From Deferribacteres bacterium (GTDB lineage Bacteria; Chrysiogenota; Deferribacteres; Deferribacterales; Geovibrionaceae), in NCBI GenBank assembly GCA_023395255.1, contig JAEWZN010000014.1:1-64000 (forward strand): a DNA stretch of 64,000 bases, given 5' to 3'. The notes under the pieces were generated by a model that saw only the letters and a program-made list of their open reading frames with translations, was not told the origin of the DNA and did no database searches. Both the position numbers and the translations under genes were made by a program. Below are positions 52,858-62,662 of this stretch, in pieces; position 1 is the first letter of the stretch; every line of letters starts with the position of its first letter.

Positions 52858-54648
52858 ATGAGCGAGTATAAAGTCGAACAGATAGAAGTACACGTGTGTA
52901 TGGGAACCGCGGGAGTCGCCTCCGGCGGTGATGCCGTTATGGCAGCCCTTAACAGTGAGTTTGAAAAACGCGGCCTGGTAAACACCGATGTCAAAGAGCG
53001 CAACTGCAAAGCCAAACAGACAGGCTGCAGGGGTCTCTGCGCCAGAGATGTTCTTATCGACGTGTATATCCCCGGAAAGGGGCCTATAACTTACGAGCAC
53101 GTGACGGCGGAAATGGTCCCCACAATAATCGAGGAGCACATCATAGGCGGTGAAGTTGTCACCAAATGGGCTGCCAAGAAGGACTATTTCGAATTTTACG
53201 ATAAACAGAAGCGCTATGTTCTCAATGACTGCGGAAAAGTAGACCCCGACAGCCTTGAGGACTATATAGCCCACGGCGGCTATGACGCTCTTAAAAAATC
53301 TCTGAAAATGACCTCAGAAGAGGTTATTGACGAAGTTAAAAAGTCCGGCCTCAGAGGCAGGGGGGGCGGCGGTTTCCCCACAGGACTCAAATGGACATTC
53401 TGCCGCAATTCTCCGGGAGAACTCAAATACCTTATCTGCAATGCGGATGAGGGTGACCCCGGCGCGTTCATGGACAGATCAATCATTGAGGGCAACCCCC
53501 ACGCTGTTATAGAGGGCATGCTGATAGCAGCTTATGCCATAGGCTGCACAGAAGGCTACATCTACTGCCGCGCGGAATACCCCCTTGCGATCAAAAGGGT
53601 TAAAAAAGCCCTCATAGATGCGGAAAAAGCAGGCTACCTCGGCGACAACGTTCTCGGAAGCGGCTTTGAGTTTCACCTCAAGCTGAAAGAGGGAGCGGGC
53701 GCATTCGTCTGCGGTGAGGAAACGGCTCTCATCGCCTCCATCGAAGGCGAAAGGGGAATGCCCAGATCCAGACCGCCCTTCCCCGCTGTGAAAGGCCTCT
53801 GGCAGAAACCCTCAAACGTTAACAACGTTGAGACTTTCGCCAACCTTCCTGTTATCATCCTCAACGGCGCGGACTGGTACGCAAACATAGGAACAGAGAA
53901 GTCCAAGGGAACAAAAATCTTCGCCCTTTCCGGCAAGGTTAAGTCCACAGGGCTCATCGAGGTTCCCATGGGGATTACCGTGCGTGAGCTCATTTTCGAG
54001 GTCGGCGGCGGCATTCCCAAGAAAAGAAAGTTCAAAGCGGTTCAGCTCGGCGGCCCCTCAGGCGGGTGTCTGACTGAAGCGCACCTTGATACAAAGATCG
54101 ACTACGACTCGCTCATCGCCGCAGGTGCGATGATGGGTTCCGGAGGAGTGGTTGTTCTTGATGAAACCAACTGTATGGTGAACGTTGCTCAGTTCTTCCT
54201 TACCTTCACACAGAGGGAGTCATGCGGAAAATGCATCCCCTGCCGTGTGGGAACCAAAACCATGCTGGACATCCTCGACAGGATAACATCCGGCAAGGGA
54301 AAGGAAGGCGATATCGAAAGGCTGGAATCCCTGGCCAGCGATATTAAAATCGCGTCACTCTGCGGTCTCGGACAAACGGCTCCCAACCCTATTCTTACCA
54401 CAATCAGGTATTTCAGGGATGAGTACGAAGCGCACATCTTCAAACAGAAATGCCCCGCAAGGGAATGCCCTGAACTCATCGAGTTCGTGGTTGTGGATGA
54501 AAGATGCAAAAAATGCGGTATCTGCAAAAAGGTCTGCCCGGTTGATGCTATCACGTGGGAGAAGGGACAGTTTGCATACATCGATAAGGCTAAGTGCGTT
54601 AAGTGCCGTGAGTGCATAGTGAACTGCCCGTTCAACTCAATAGATTAA
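52858..54648 (+). CDS. nuoF: NADH-quinone oxidoreductase subunit F, long HndC-type with C-terminal ferredoxin domain
   Basis: This 596-residue NADH/FMN subunit is longer than the roughly 430-residue E. coli NuoF. Residues 1-110 are a thioredoxin-like domain with CMGTAGVASGG and TGCRGLC. The FMN and NADH sites are in GRGGGGFPTGLKW and GAGAFVCGEETALI, and cluster N3 is in ESCGKCIPCRVG with a later Cys. Residues 540-596 form an extra 2[4Fe-4S] ferredoxin domain (CKKCGICKKVCP and CVKCRECIVNCP). This layout is known from bifurcating and NADP-reducing hydrogenases (HndC/HydB) and from several complex I operons. It is nine bases after nuoE. Confidence 0.95.
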   Translation: MSEYKVEQIEVHVCMGTAGVASGGDAVMAALNSEFEKRGLVNTDVKERNCKAKQTGCRGLCARDVLIDVYIPGKGPITYEHVTAEMVPTIIEEHIIGGEVVTKWAAKKDYFEFYDKQKRYVLNDCGKVDPDSLEDYIAHGGYDALKKSLKMTSEEVIDEVKKSGLRGRGGGGFPTGLKWTFCRNSPGELKYLICNADEGDPGAFMDRSIIEGNPHAVIEGMLIAAYAIGCTEGYIYCRAEYPLAIKRVKKALIDAEKAGYLGDNVLGSGFEFHLKLKEGAGAFVCGEETALIASIEGERGMPRSRPPFPAVKGLWQKPSNVNNVETFANLPVIILNGADWYANIGTEKSKGTKIFALSGKVKSTGLIEVPMGITVRELIFEVGGGIPKKRKFKAVQLGGPSGGCLTEAHLDTKIDYDSLIAAGAMMGSGGVVVLDETNCMVNVAQFFLTFTQRESCGKCIPCRVGTKTMLDILDRITSGKGKEGDIERLESLASDIKIASLCGLGQTAPNPILTTIRYFRDEYEAHIFKQKCPARECPELIEFVVVDERCKKCGICKKVCPVDAITWEKGQFAYIDKAKCVKCRECIVNCPFNSID

Positions 54649-54659
54649 GGGATATGGAT

Positions 54660-56909
54660 ATGCAGATGGTAACCTTGAAAATAGACGGAATACAGGTTGA
54701 GGTGCCGAAGGATTACACAATCCTTCAGGCGGCGGAAAAGGCCGGGGTGCATATCCCCGTTCTCTGCCACGATGCGCGCCTGAACCCCTTCGGTGCATGC
54801 AGAGTGTGTCTTATCGAGGCTGTGGGCAACCCCAGAATGATGACGGCGTGCACAACGCCCGTCGCCCCCGATATGGACATTCTCACCAACACCGAAAAGC
54901 TCCAGAGGATCAGGAAAACTGTGATTGAGCTTCTGCTTGTGAACCACCCCCTTGAGTGCCCCGTGTGCGATAAGGGCGGCGAGTGTACGCTTCAGGATCT
55001 CACTTACGAGGTCGGCCTCACTAAGGTGCGTTTTGATGCCAAGCCCGCAGATACTCCCGTTGACCACACTAACCCCTTTATAGAAAGGGATGTGGACAGA
55101 TGCGTACTCTGCGGACGCTGCGTAAGGATATGCGACGAAGTGGTGAACATACAGGCGATAAGCTTCATAAACCGCGGTATGGAAACCATGATCGGAACAG
55201 CCTTCGATCAGCCTTGGAACTGCGAATTCTGCGGACAGTGCATAAGCGTCTGCCCTGTGGGTTCGCTCAACAACAGAGTTTATCTCTTCAAAAACAGACC
55301 GTGGAACCTTGAAAAAACAGATTCCGTATGCGGTCTCTGCGGCTGCGGCTGCTACATAGAGCTTGAAACCGAAGGCAGCGAGCTTTACAGAATGGGCGAG
55401 CTCCCCGAAAAGGGCGCAAACCACGGCAATCTCTGCGCGAAGGGCAGGTTCGGGTTCGAATTTGTCAACAGCGTGAAGCGCGAAACCTCGGCAAAGGTCA
55501 AATCAGCGGGAGAACTCGCTGCTGCCGACTTCGATCAGGCTGTTGTGACGATTGCTGAAAAAGTGAAGAGCATTAAAGCTCAGCACGGCGCTGACTCCGT
55601 TGCGGTTCTCGTTTCACCGAGACTGACAAACGAGGAAGCCTTCCTCGCGAACAAGCTGGCTAAGGAAGTTATCGGAACAGGCGGCATGTTTGCCCTTGAA
55701 CCGCACACATCGCTTCCTGAGGCAACATACGCTGATATAGAAACAAGCGACGCAGTTGCTGTTCTCAACATAGACGTAACCGAAGCCAACCCCATTCTCG
55801 GCCTCGCGGTGAGAGCCGCCGGGAGAAAGAACGAGGCTCCGCTTTATGTCTTCTACCCCTCCGAAACCGCACTGAAAAGGGTGATCGAAAAACAGTTCAC
55901 CGGAACTCCGGATGAGGTTTACGCCAGCATGACAAGGCTTGTTGAGGGGCAGGGGGAAGAGGCCGCAGTGCTTGAGGTTCTCAAAAAAGCCGAGAAGCCT
56001 GTTGCCGTTTACAACCCTTACAACAAAGCGGATCTCTGGTTTGTTTCAGAACTGAAAAAACAGGTTCCCGCACTTAAGCTTGCCGCGGCAAGGGCTAAGG
56101 CAAACTCACAGGGTGTCGTTGATATGGGCGCTCTGGATGCTGCGAAGCTGAAAGAAGGAATACAGAACAAAACAATAAAGGCTCTCATATGCTTCGGTGA
56201 AAACCCCGCTGTGAGAACAGGCTGGGCGGATCTTTCACTGGATTCCCTTGAACTTCTCGCTGTTACGGATCCTTTCATGAGCGAAACCGCTAAGAAAGCT
56301 TCCGTGTACATCCCCGTTGCGACATACGCGGAGAAGGACGGCAGCTTCACCAACCTTGAGGGAAGGGTTCAGTCGGTTAATAAGGCGCTCTGCAAAGGGC
56401 TTAAAACCGATGCCGAGGTCATATCCGCTCTGGCGGAAAGGCTCGGCGGCAGACTGACTTCCTGCTCATGCGAGGCGAGAGAGCTTATCCGCAAAGAGGT
56501 TCCCCTTTACAAAGACGCTGACTTTGACGGCGGCCTTATCAGCTACCCCTATGCGGTAAAAGGCGAATTCGAAAAGCCGGCGAAAGCGGCTGCGGGAGAG
56601 GGCACACACTACCTCTACCCCTCATCGCTCAGACTTCATTCAGGCTCATACACCAGATGGTCTCCCGACCTCGCCAAAGTTTACGGCGAAGCCAAGCTTG
56701 AGATTTCCCCCGCTGATGCGGAGGCTCTCGGTCTCGGTGACGGAGCGGCGGTGAGCGTGAGCGCTGCGGGAATCACGAAGACTTTCAAGGTTCATGTGGA
56801 AAAACACATAACGAAAGGCTGCGTTGCCCTGCCTGAGGACTATGCCGACACGGCTGTGATCTTCGGCAACGGCAGATACCCGAAAGTGACTCTGGGTAAA
56901 AAAGGTTGA
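54660..56909 (+). CDS. nuoG: NADH-quinone oxidoreductase subunit G
   Basis: This protein of about 749 residues has an N-terminal [2Fe-2S] domain (CHDARLNPFGACRVC). [4Fe-4S] motifs follow in CPVCDKGGEC, CVLCGRCVRIC and CEFCGQCISVCP. A molybdopterin-oxidoreductase-like domain then begins with a CGLCGCGC cluster motif and has no molybdenum in complex I. ATG 54660 is chosen because AAGGGA lies seven bases upstream; ATG 54654 is possible. Confidence 0.95.
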   Translation: MQMVTLKIDGIQVEVPKDYTILQAAEKAGVHIPVLCHDARLNPFGACRVCLIEAVGNPRMMTACTTPVAPDMDILTNTEKLQRIRKTVIELLLVNHPLECPVCDKGGECTLQDLTYEVGLTKVRFDAKPADTPVDHTNPFIERDVDRCVLCGRCVRICDEVVNIQAISFINRGMETMIGTAFDQPWNCEFCGQCISVCPVGSLNNRVYLFKNRPWNLEKTDSVCGLCGCGCYIELETEGSELYRMGELPEKGANHGNLCAKGRFGFEFVNSVKRETSAKVKSAGELAAADFDQAVVTIAEKVKSIKAQHGADSVAVLVSPRLTNEEAFLANKLAKEVIGTGGMFALEPHTSLPEATYADIETSDAVAVLNIDVTEANPILGLAVRAAGRKNEAPLYVFYPSETALKRVIEKQFTGTPDEVYASMTRLVEGQGEEAAVLEVLKKAEKPVAVYNPYNKADLWFVSELKKQVPALKLAAARAKANSQGVVDMGALDAAKLKEGIQNKTIKALICFGENPAVRTGWADLSLDSLELLAVTDPFMSETAKKASVYIPVATYAEKDGSFTNLEGRVQSVNKALCKGLKTDAEVISALAERLGGRLTSCSCEARELIRKEVPLYKDADFDGGLISYPYAVKGEFEKPAKAAAGEGTHYLYPSSLRLHSGSYTRWSPDLAKVYGEAKLEISPADAEALGLGDGAAVSVSAAGITKTFKVHVEKHITKGCVALPEDYADTAVIFGNGRYPKVTLGKKG

Positions 56910-56938
56910 AAGACATTAAAGATATATGAGGTAGAGGA

Positions 56939-57922
56939 ATGTTGCTCCCTATAGTTTTCACAATAATCAAGATACTGATCATTGTAACTGTAATCCTCCT
57001 CGCAGTGGCATACATGACGTATGCCGAGCGTAAGGTTATAGGTGCAATGCAGGTGCGTCTTGGGCCGATGCATACCGGACCTTACGGTCTTCTTCAGCCC
57101 ATCGCGGACGCGGTGAAGCTGATCGCAAAGGAAGACCTTACGCCCGATATGGTTGACAGACCGGTATTCATCCTGGCACCCCTGCTTACGATGGTTCCGG
57201 CACTGGCAGGATTCGCCGTTATTCCCTTCGCCGATAACTTCACCATGTTCGGCATGGAGATAAAGCCCTATATAACAGACCTTAACATCGGTCTTCTTTA
57301 TGTTCTGGCTATTTCTTCCGTGGGTACTTACGGCGTTATCATGTCCGGCTGGGCTTCAAACTCAAAATACGCCCTCCTCGGAAGCTTGCGTTCTTCGGCT
57401 CAGGTTCTGAGCTACGAAACAGCAATGGGGCTTGCCCTTGTGGCGCCTGTTCTTCTGGCAGGTTCTCTCTCTCTCAGGGAGATAACCCTCGCTCAGTCAG
57501 GCATGTGGTTTGTTGTTCCGCAGATAGTGGCTTTCATGGTTTACCTTATAGCCGCCATCGCAGAAACAAACAGAGCACCCTTCGACCTTGCAGAAGCTGA
57601 GACCGAAATCGTTGCGGGTTTCCATGTGGAATACTCCTCAATGAAGTTCGCCCTCTTCTTCCTCGGCGAATACGCAAATATGTACCTTGTTTCCACAATC
57701 GCCGTTGTTATGTTCCTCGGCGGATGGAACGGCCCCTTCCTGCCTCCTCTGGTCTGGTTCGTGCTCAAGGTTCTGTTCATTATGTTTATCTTCCTCTGGC
57801 TGAGAGCCACTCTCCCCAGACTCCGCTTTGACCAGCTTATGAGTCTCGGCTGGAAGGTACTTATACCGATTGCCCTTGCCAACCTTATGATAACGGCAAT
57901 CGTGGTTCACATTGTCAGGTAG
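56939..57922 (+). CDS. nuoH: NADH-quinone oxidoreductase subunit H
   Basis: This 327-residue membrane subunit lies at the quinone end. It has about eight helices, AYMTYAERKVIGAMQVRLGP near the start and AETNRAPFDLAEAE in the middle. Both are strongly conserved contacts with the peripheral arm. Confidence 0.97.
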   Translation: MLLPIVFTIIKILIIVTVILLAVAYMTYAERKVIGAMQVRLGPMHTGPYGLLQPIADAVKLIAKEDLTPDMVDRPVFILAPLLTMVPALAGFAVIPFADNFTMFGMEIKPYITDLNIGLLYVLAISSVGTYGVIMSGWASNSKYALLGSLRSSAQVLSYETAMGLALVAPVLLAGSLSLREITLAQSGMWFVVPQIVAFMVYLIAAIAETNRAPFDLAEAETEIVAGFHVEYSSMKFALFFLGEYANMYLVSTIAVVMFLGGWNGPFLPPLVWFVLKVLFIMFIFLWLRATLPRLRFDQLMSLGWKVLIPIALANLMITAIVVHIVR

Positions 57923-57931
57923 GGGTGAAGC

Positions 57932-58399
57932 ATGAAAAATATATTCGATACTCTGCTCTTAACTGAAATTTTTCAGGGTCTTGGAATTACCCTGAAACAT
58001 TTGTTCAAGAAGAAGGTAACGTACAAATACCCTTATGAGGATACCCCGGTATTCCCCAGATTCAGGGGTGTTCAGTACATTAAAACCCATGAAAACGGCG
58101 CAACCAAATGTGTCGGCTGCTACCTCTGTCAGAAGGTATGCCCTTCCGAGTGCATACACATAGTGACAGACTGCGGACCGAACGGCGAAAGGCTTATCCG
58201 TAAATACGAGCTGGATCTTTCCCGCTGCATTTACTGCGGTTTCTGCGAAGAGGCATGCCCGGTTGACGCGGTTCACATGGGGCGCAACTATCACACAACA
58301 GACTCAACCAGAGACAATTATGTGATAAACATGAAAACTCTTTCTGAAAACTACAAAAAGGAACTGGCTGACGCACAGGCTAAAGGAGAGCAGTTATGA
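57932..58399 (+). CDS. nuoI: NADH-quinone oxidoreductase subunit I
   Basis: This 155-residue subunit has two [4Fe-4S] motifs, CVGCYLCQKVCP and CIYCGFCEEACP (clusters N6a and N6b), and a VTYKYP-type N-terminal segment. It overlaps nuoJ by four bases. Confidence 0.97.
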   Translation: MKNIFDTLLLTEIFQGLGITLKHLFKKKVTYKYPYEDTPVFPRFRGVQYIKTHENGATKCVGCYLCQKVCPSECIHIVTDCGPNGERLIRKYELDLSRCIYCGFCEEACPVDAVHMGRNYHTTDSTRDNYVINMKTLSENYKKELADAQAKGEQL

Positions 58400-58899
58400 T
58401 GGCGCAGGTTGCATTTTACATTCTTGCGGGTTTGGCCGTGGTTTCAGCTCTCGGTGTCATCACACGTGAGAACCCCGTTCACTCGGCTCTCTGGATGCTC
58501 CTTACGTTTTTCAGCGTTGCGGGAATCTTTGTTCAGCTCGGTGCGGAATTCGTTGCGGCGATTCAGGTTCTCGTCTACGCAGGCGCGATTCTGGTTCTGT
58601 ATCTCTTTGTGGTTATGCTGCTTAACCCCCGTTCGGGCGGTTTCATCAGGATGCCCGCGAAATACATAATCGGCTCGGCTGTTTCGGTTGTGGTCTTCTT
58701 TCAGATCGCTATCACAATCTGGAGCTCCGGAATCTTCAAAAACGGCGCTATCGGACCGCTTCCCTACGTAGAAGGCATGAACAACGTCAGGGCATACGGA
58801 AACGTACTGTTCACAAAGTATCTGGTACCCTTTGAAATCGCTTCCATACTTCTTCTTGTTGCGATGATCGGTGCCATCGTAATAGCAAGAAAGGACTAG
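58396..58899 (+). CDS. nuoJ: NADH-quinone oxidoreductase subunit J
   Basis: This 167-residue membrane subunit has five helices, with ENPVHSALWMLLTFF and the VLVYAGAILVLYLFVVML helix containing the pi-bulge region. AAGGAG precedes ATG 58396; a second ATG follows directly. Confidence 0.96.
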   Translation: MMAQVAFYILAGLAVVSALGVITRENPVHSALWMLLTFFSVAGIFVQLGAEFVAAIQVLVYAGAILVLYLFVVMLLNPRSGGFIRMPAKYIIGSAVSVVVFFQIAITIWSSGIFKNGAIGPLPYVEGMNNVRAYGNVLFTKYLVPFEIASILLLVAMIGAIVIARKD

Positions 58900-58908
58900 G
58901 AGGGGACT

Positions 58909-59214
58909 ATGGAATTGACGCTGGCTCATTACCTTATACTCAGCGCGGTTATATTCGCCCTTGGAATGGCAGGGGTTCTGATAAGGAAAAACCTCATCGT
59001 TATGTTCATGTCGCTGGAGCTTATGCTTAACGCGGTGAACATCAACCTCGCTGCTTTTTCCAACTATCTGCAGGATATGACCGGACAGATTTTCATAGTC
59101 TTCGTCATGGCGGTGGCCGCTGCCGAAGCTGCAGTGGGACTCGCGCTCATTATCAGTCTGTTCAGAAACAAACAGACTATTAATGCCGAAGAACTTAATA
59201 TCATGAGAGGATAG
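58909..59214 (+). CDS. nuoK: NADH-quinone oxidoreductase subunit K
   Basis: This 101-residue subunit has three helices. It carries the conserved Glu in [18 protein letters not shown] helix 2 (here [11 protein letters not shown]) and the Glu in [11 protein letters not shown] of helix 3, both in the central proton path. Confidence 0.97.
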   Translation: MELTLAHYLILSAVIFALGMAGVLIRKNLIVMFMSLELMLNAVNINLAAFSNYLQDMTGQIFIVFVMAVAAAEAAVGLALIISLFRNKQTINAEELNIMRG

Positions 59215-59223
59215 GGGTAGGAT

Positions 59224-61137
59224 ATGCATTTGGAGGTCTTGATACTTCTCGGGCCGTTGGTTGCTTTTCTTATCAACGGTCTGTTCGGAAGGCTCTACAT
59301 CAAAAATAACGCGCACTTCGTCGCGATTGCGGGTGTCGGTCTTTCATGGATTGTGTCAATCATCACTTTTTTCAGAGTGATGGGCGGGCACAGTGTGGAT
59401 GCCACCCTATATAACTGGGTTGTTGCGGGCAAATACAGTGTTCCCTTCGGAATACTTGTGGATCCGCTTACTGCAATAATGCTCATAGTCGTTACCACCG
59501 TCAGCACGATGGTGCACATCTACTCCATGGGCTATATGCATGACGATGAGGGATACTGGAGATTCTTTACCTATCTTTCAGTGTTCACCTTCTCAATGCT
59601 CATTCTCGTTATGGGGAACAACTTCCTCATGCTTTTCGTGGGCTGGGAGCTTGTGGGTCTTTCTTCTTACCTGCTTATCGGTTTCTGGTTCTATAAAAAG
59701 AGCGCTGCGGACGCATGTAAGAAAGCTTTCGTAATGAACAGGGTCGGGGACTTCGGTTTCTACATAGGCCTTCTGCTCGTTATCATAACATTTAAAGGTC
59801 TTAACTACAGCGACGCTTTCCAGTATGAGTCCATCCAGGCGATAAAAGCCAGCACATACACTGTGTTCGGCATGCAGTTCAGCCTGATAGACCTTATGAC
59901 GCTCGGCCTCTTCTGCGGCGCTATGGGTAAATCAGCCCAGTTCCCGCTGCATACCTGGCTTCCTGACGCGATGGAAGGCCCCACACCCGTTTCGGCTCTT
60001 ATCCACGCCGCAACGATGGTTACCGCAGGGGTTTACATGGTTGCGCGCTGCAACGCTCTGTTCTCAGAGGCGCACATAACCAGCATGCTTGTTGTTTATG
60101 TGGGTATGTTCACCGCACTTCTCGGCGCTACAATCGGTCTTACCCAGTATGACCTTAAGCGCATACTCGCTTACTCAACCGTTTCGCAGCTTGGCTACAT
60201 GATAATGGCCACAGGTGTGGGCGCATATGTTGCGGGTATATTCCACCTGTTTACACACGCTTTCTTCAAAGGTCTTCTCTTCCTCTGCTCAGGTTCTGTT
60301 ATGCACGCTATGCACGGCGACCTTGATGTGAGAAAGATGGGCGGTCTGAAAAAGAAAATGCCCATTACATACTGGACTTACCTCATAGGCTGTATAGCCA
60401 TTGCAGGTATTCCCCCCCTTGCGGGCTTCTGGTCAAAGGATGAAATCCTCGCCATGACCTTCGCAAACGGTCACATGTTCCCATGGTTCGTGGCGACTGT
60501 TGTTGCGGGCATGACGGCTTTCTATATGTTCCGCTCCTTCTTCCTTGTGTTTGAAGGAACACCCAGAAACCAGCATATGCACGACCACGCTCACGAATCT
60601 CCCGTTACTATGACAGGGCCCCTCGTGTTCCTTGCCATCCTTTCGGTTCTCGCGGGCGCAGTATTCGGCTATCCGCTGGAAAACGGCTTCATACACCACT
60701 TCCTCGGACCGGTACTTACACCTGAGGGAGCGCATCCGCACCACCTTGAGCATTCAACAGCGCTTATGCTGATGGTACTCTCCATAGTGGTTGCCGCTGC
60801 GGGCATATTCATAAGCTGGCTGTACTACATTAAAGTTCCCTCGCTGCCGGGAAAAACTGTCAAGGCATTCAAGCCCGTACATACCTTCTTCTACAACAAG
60901 TGGTTCTTTGACGAGCTTTATGACGCGATTATCGTTTTCCCCATAGTGACCATCTCCAGATTCCTGTGGAGAGGCTTTGACGTAAACGTAATAGACTTCA
61001 CCGTAAACGCATTCGGAAAGGTTCCGATGTTCATCGGCGGAGTGGCAAGACACCTGCAGACAGGACGCATGCAGACATACATCTTTACGATGGTTGTCGG
61101 CGTGATTGTGCTGTTCACAATATTCTACACGGTATAA
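59224..61137 (+). CDS. nuoL: NADH-quinone oxidoreductase subunit L
   Basis: This 637-residue antiporter-like proton-pumping subunit has about 14 core helices and a lateral C-terminal helix. The core blocks GWELVGLSSYLLIGFW, FPLHTWLPDAMEGPTPVSALIHAATMV and HAFFKGLLFL are present. Confidence 0.97.
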   Translation: MHLEVLILLGPLVAFLINGLFGRLYIKNNAHFVAIAGVGLSWIVSIITFFRVMGGHSVDATLYNWVVAGKYSVPFGILVDPLTAIMLIVVTTVSTMVHIYSMGYMHDDEGYWRFFTYLSVFTFSMLILVMGNNFLMLFVGWELVGLSSYLLIGFWFYKKSAADACKKAFVMNRVGDFGFYIGLLLVIITFKGLNYSDAFQYESIQAIKASTYTVFGMQFSLIDLMTLGLFCGAMGKSAQFPLHTWLPDAMEGPTPVSALIHAATMVTAGVYMVARCNALFSEAHITSMLVVYVGMFTALLGATIGLTQYDLKRILAYSTVSQLGYMIMATGVGAYVAGIFHLFTHAFFKGLLFLCSGSVMHAMHGDLDVRKMGGLKKKMPITYWTYLIGCIAIAGIPPLAGFWSKDEILAMTFANGHMFPWFVATVVAGMTAFYMFRSFFLVFEGTPRNQHMHDHAHESPVTMTGPLVFLAILSVLAGAVFGYPLENGFIHHFLGPVLTPEGAHPHHLEHSTALMLMVLSIVVAAAGIFISWLYYIKVPSLPGKTVKAFKPVHTFFYNKWFFDELYDAIIVFPIVTISRFLWRGFDVNVIDFTVNAFGKVPMFIGGVARHLQTGRMQTYIFTMVVGVIVLFTIFYTV

Positions 61138-61151
61138 GGGGGAGTTAAGAG

Positions 61152-62651
61152 ATGATGGAAAACATCCTTTCAATACTGATTTTCTTCCCGCTGGTAGCCG
61201 CTTTCGTCATCTTCCTGTTCTTCAGGGGCGGTAAAACCACTATGTGGGCGACTTTCATCGCCACTATTATTGAGTTCATCCTCACTATACCGCTGATGAC
61301 CTCATTTGATAAGACGACTGCGGCAATGCAGTTCGTTGAAAAGGCGGACTGGATTCCCGCACTGGGCATTCAGTACTATGTAGGAGTTGACGGAATATCA
61401 ATACTCATGATCTTCCTCACTACCCTGCTTACAGCTATTGCGGTTCTCGGCTCCTTCACATACATCCAGAAGCGTCAGAGGGAGTTCTACCTCGCTCTGC
61501 TTGTGCTGGAAACCGGAATGGTCGGCGTGTTCCTTGCCCTTGACTTCTTCCTTTTCTACATCTTCTGGGAAGCTATGCTCATACCCATGTACCTTATAAT
61601 AGGTGTTTGGGGCGGAAAAAGAAGGATCTACGCAGCGGTTAAGTTCTTCCTTTACACCCTTGCGGGTTCAGTGCTGATGATGCTTGCAATCATTGCCCTG
61701 TTCTTCAAGCACGGTGAAATCACTGGGATATACACTTTTGACATTATGGCTATCACCGCTCAGGCTGTTAAATACACAGCGGGATTCCAGACTGTTATAT
61801 TCCTTGCTTTCTTCCTCGGTTTTGCCATCAAGGTTCCCATGTTCCCGGTACATACATGGCTTCCCGATGCGCACGTTGAGGCGCCCACGGCAGGTTCAGT
61901 CATACTTGCGGGCGTACTGCTTAAAATGGGTACATACGGCTTCCTGAGATTCTGCCTCCCGATTACCCCGGCAGCTTCCATAAGCTTTATGCCCTTTGTT
62001 GCGATCCTCTCTGTGATTGCGATTGTTTACGGCGCACTGGTGGCTATGGTGCAGAGCGATGTTAAAAAACTCGTTGCATATTCCTCAGTGAGCCACATGG
62101 GTTTTGTCACACTCGGTATCTACGCCATAAATCAGGCGGGTATAGAGGGCGGCATTCTCCAGATGTTCAACCACGGTATAATAACAGGCGCACTGTTCCT
62201 TCTGATTGGTGCGATATATGAAAGAACCCACACAAGGGAGATTTCAGAATACGGCGGTATTGCGGCCAGTGTGCCTATGTTCGCCACAATCTTCCTTATA
62301 TTCACAATGGGTTCCATCGGCCTCCCCGGCATGGGCGCGTTCATAGGCGAGTTCCTTGTTCTTGTGGGCGCATTCGAAGCTTTCAGCGACTACGCGATAA
62401 TAGCCGCCAGCGGCGTTATCTTTGCCGCTGTCTACATGCTCTGGATGTACCAGAGAGTGCTGTATGAAAGCCTTAACAAACGCTGGGAAGACCTGAAGGA
62501 CATGAACCTCAGAGAGATAATCTATATTATGCCTCTCTTGATCATTGTTTTCTGGGTTGGTATATACCCCGAAACTTTCACATCCTATATGCACGAGAGC
62601 GTGAAGCACCTTGTTGAACAGGTATTCACCGCCGGCGTGGCGATGAAATAA
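61152..62651 (+). CDS. nuoM: NADH-quinone oxidoreductase subunit M
   Basis: This 499-residue antiporter-like subunit has the WEAMLIPMYLIIGVWG helix with its key Glu and the FPVHTWLPDAHVEAPTAGSV block. It stands 14 bases after nuoL. Confidence 0.97.
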   Translation: MMENILSILIFFPLVAAFVIFLFFRGGKTTMWATFIATIIEFILTIPLMTSFDKTTAAMQFVEKADWIPALGIQYYVGVDGISILMIFLTTLLTAIAVLGSFTYIQKRQREFYLALLVLETGMVGVFLALDFFLFYIFWEAMLIPMYLIIGVWGGKRRIYAAVKFFLYTLAGSVLMMLAIIALFFKHGEITGIYTFDIMAITAQAVKYTAGFQTVIFLAFFLGFAIKVPMFPVHTWLPDAHVEAPTAGSVILAGVLLKMGTYGFLRFCLPITPAASISFMPFVAILSVIAIVYGALVAMVQSDVKKLVAYSSVSHMGFVTLGIYAINQAGIEGGILQMFNHGIITGALFLLIGAIYERTHTREISEYGGIAASVPMFATIFLIFTMGSIGLPGMGAFIGEFLVLVGAFEAFSDYAIIAASGVIFAAVYMLWMYQRVLYESLNKRWEDLKDMNLREIIYIMPLLIIVFWVGIYPETFTSYMHESVKHLVEQVFTAGVAMK

Positions 62652-62662
62652 GGAGGCTGATG

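Noticed and set aside
58444..59316. Minus-strand frame of 290 codons across nuoJ-nuoL
   Set aside because: It spans three well-supported nuo genes. Its His/Glu/Asn-rich composition is what antisense of hydrophobic codons gives.
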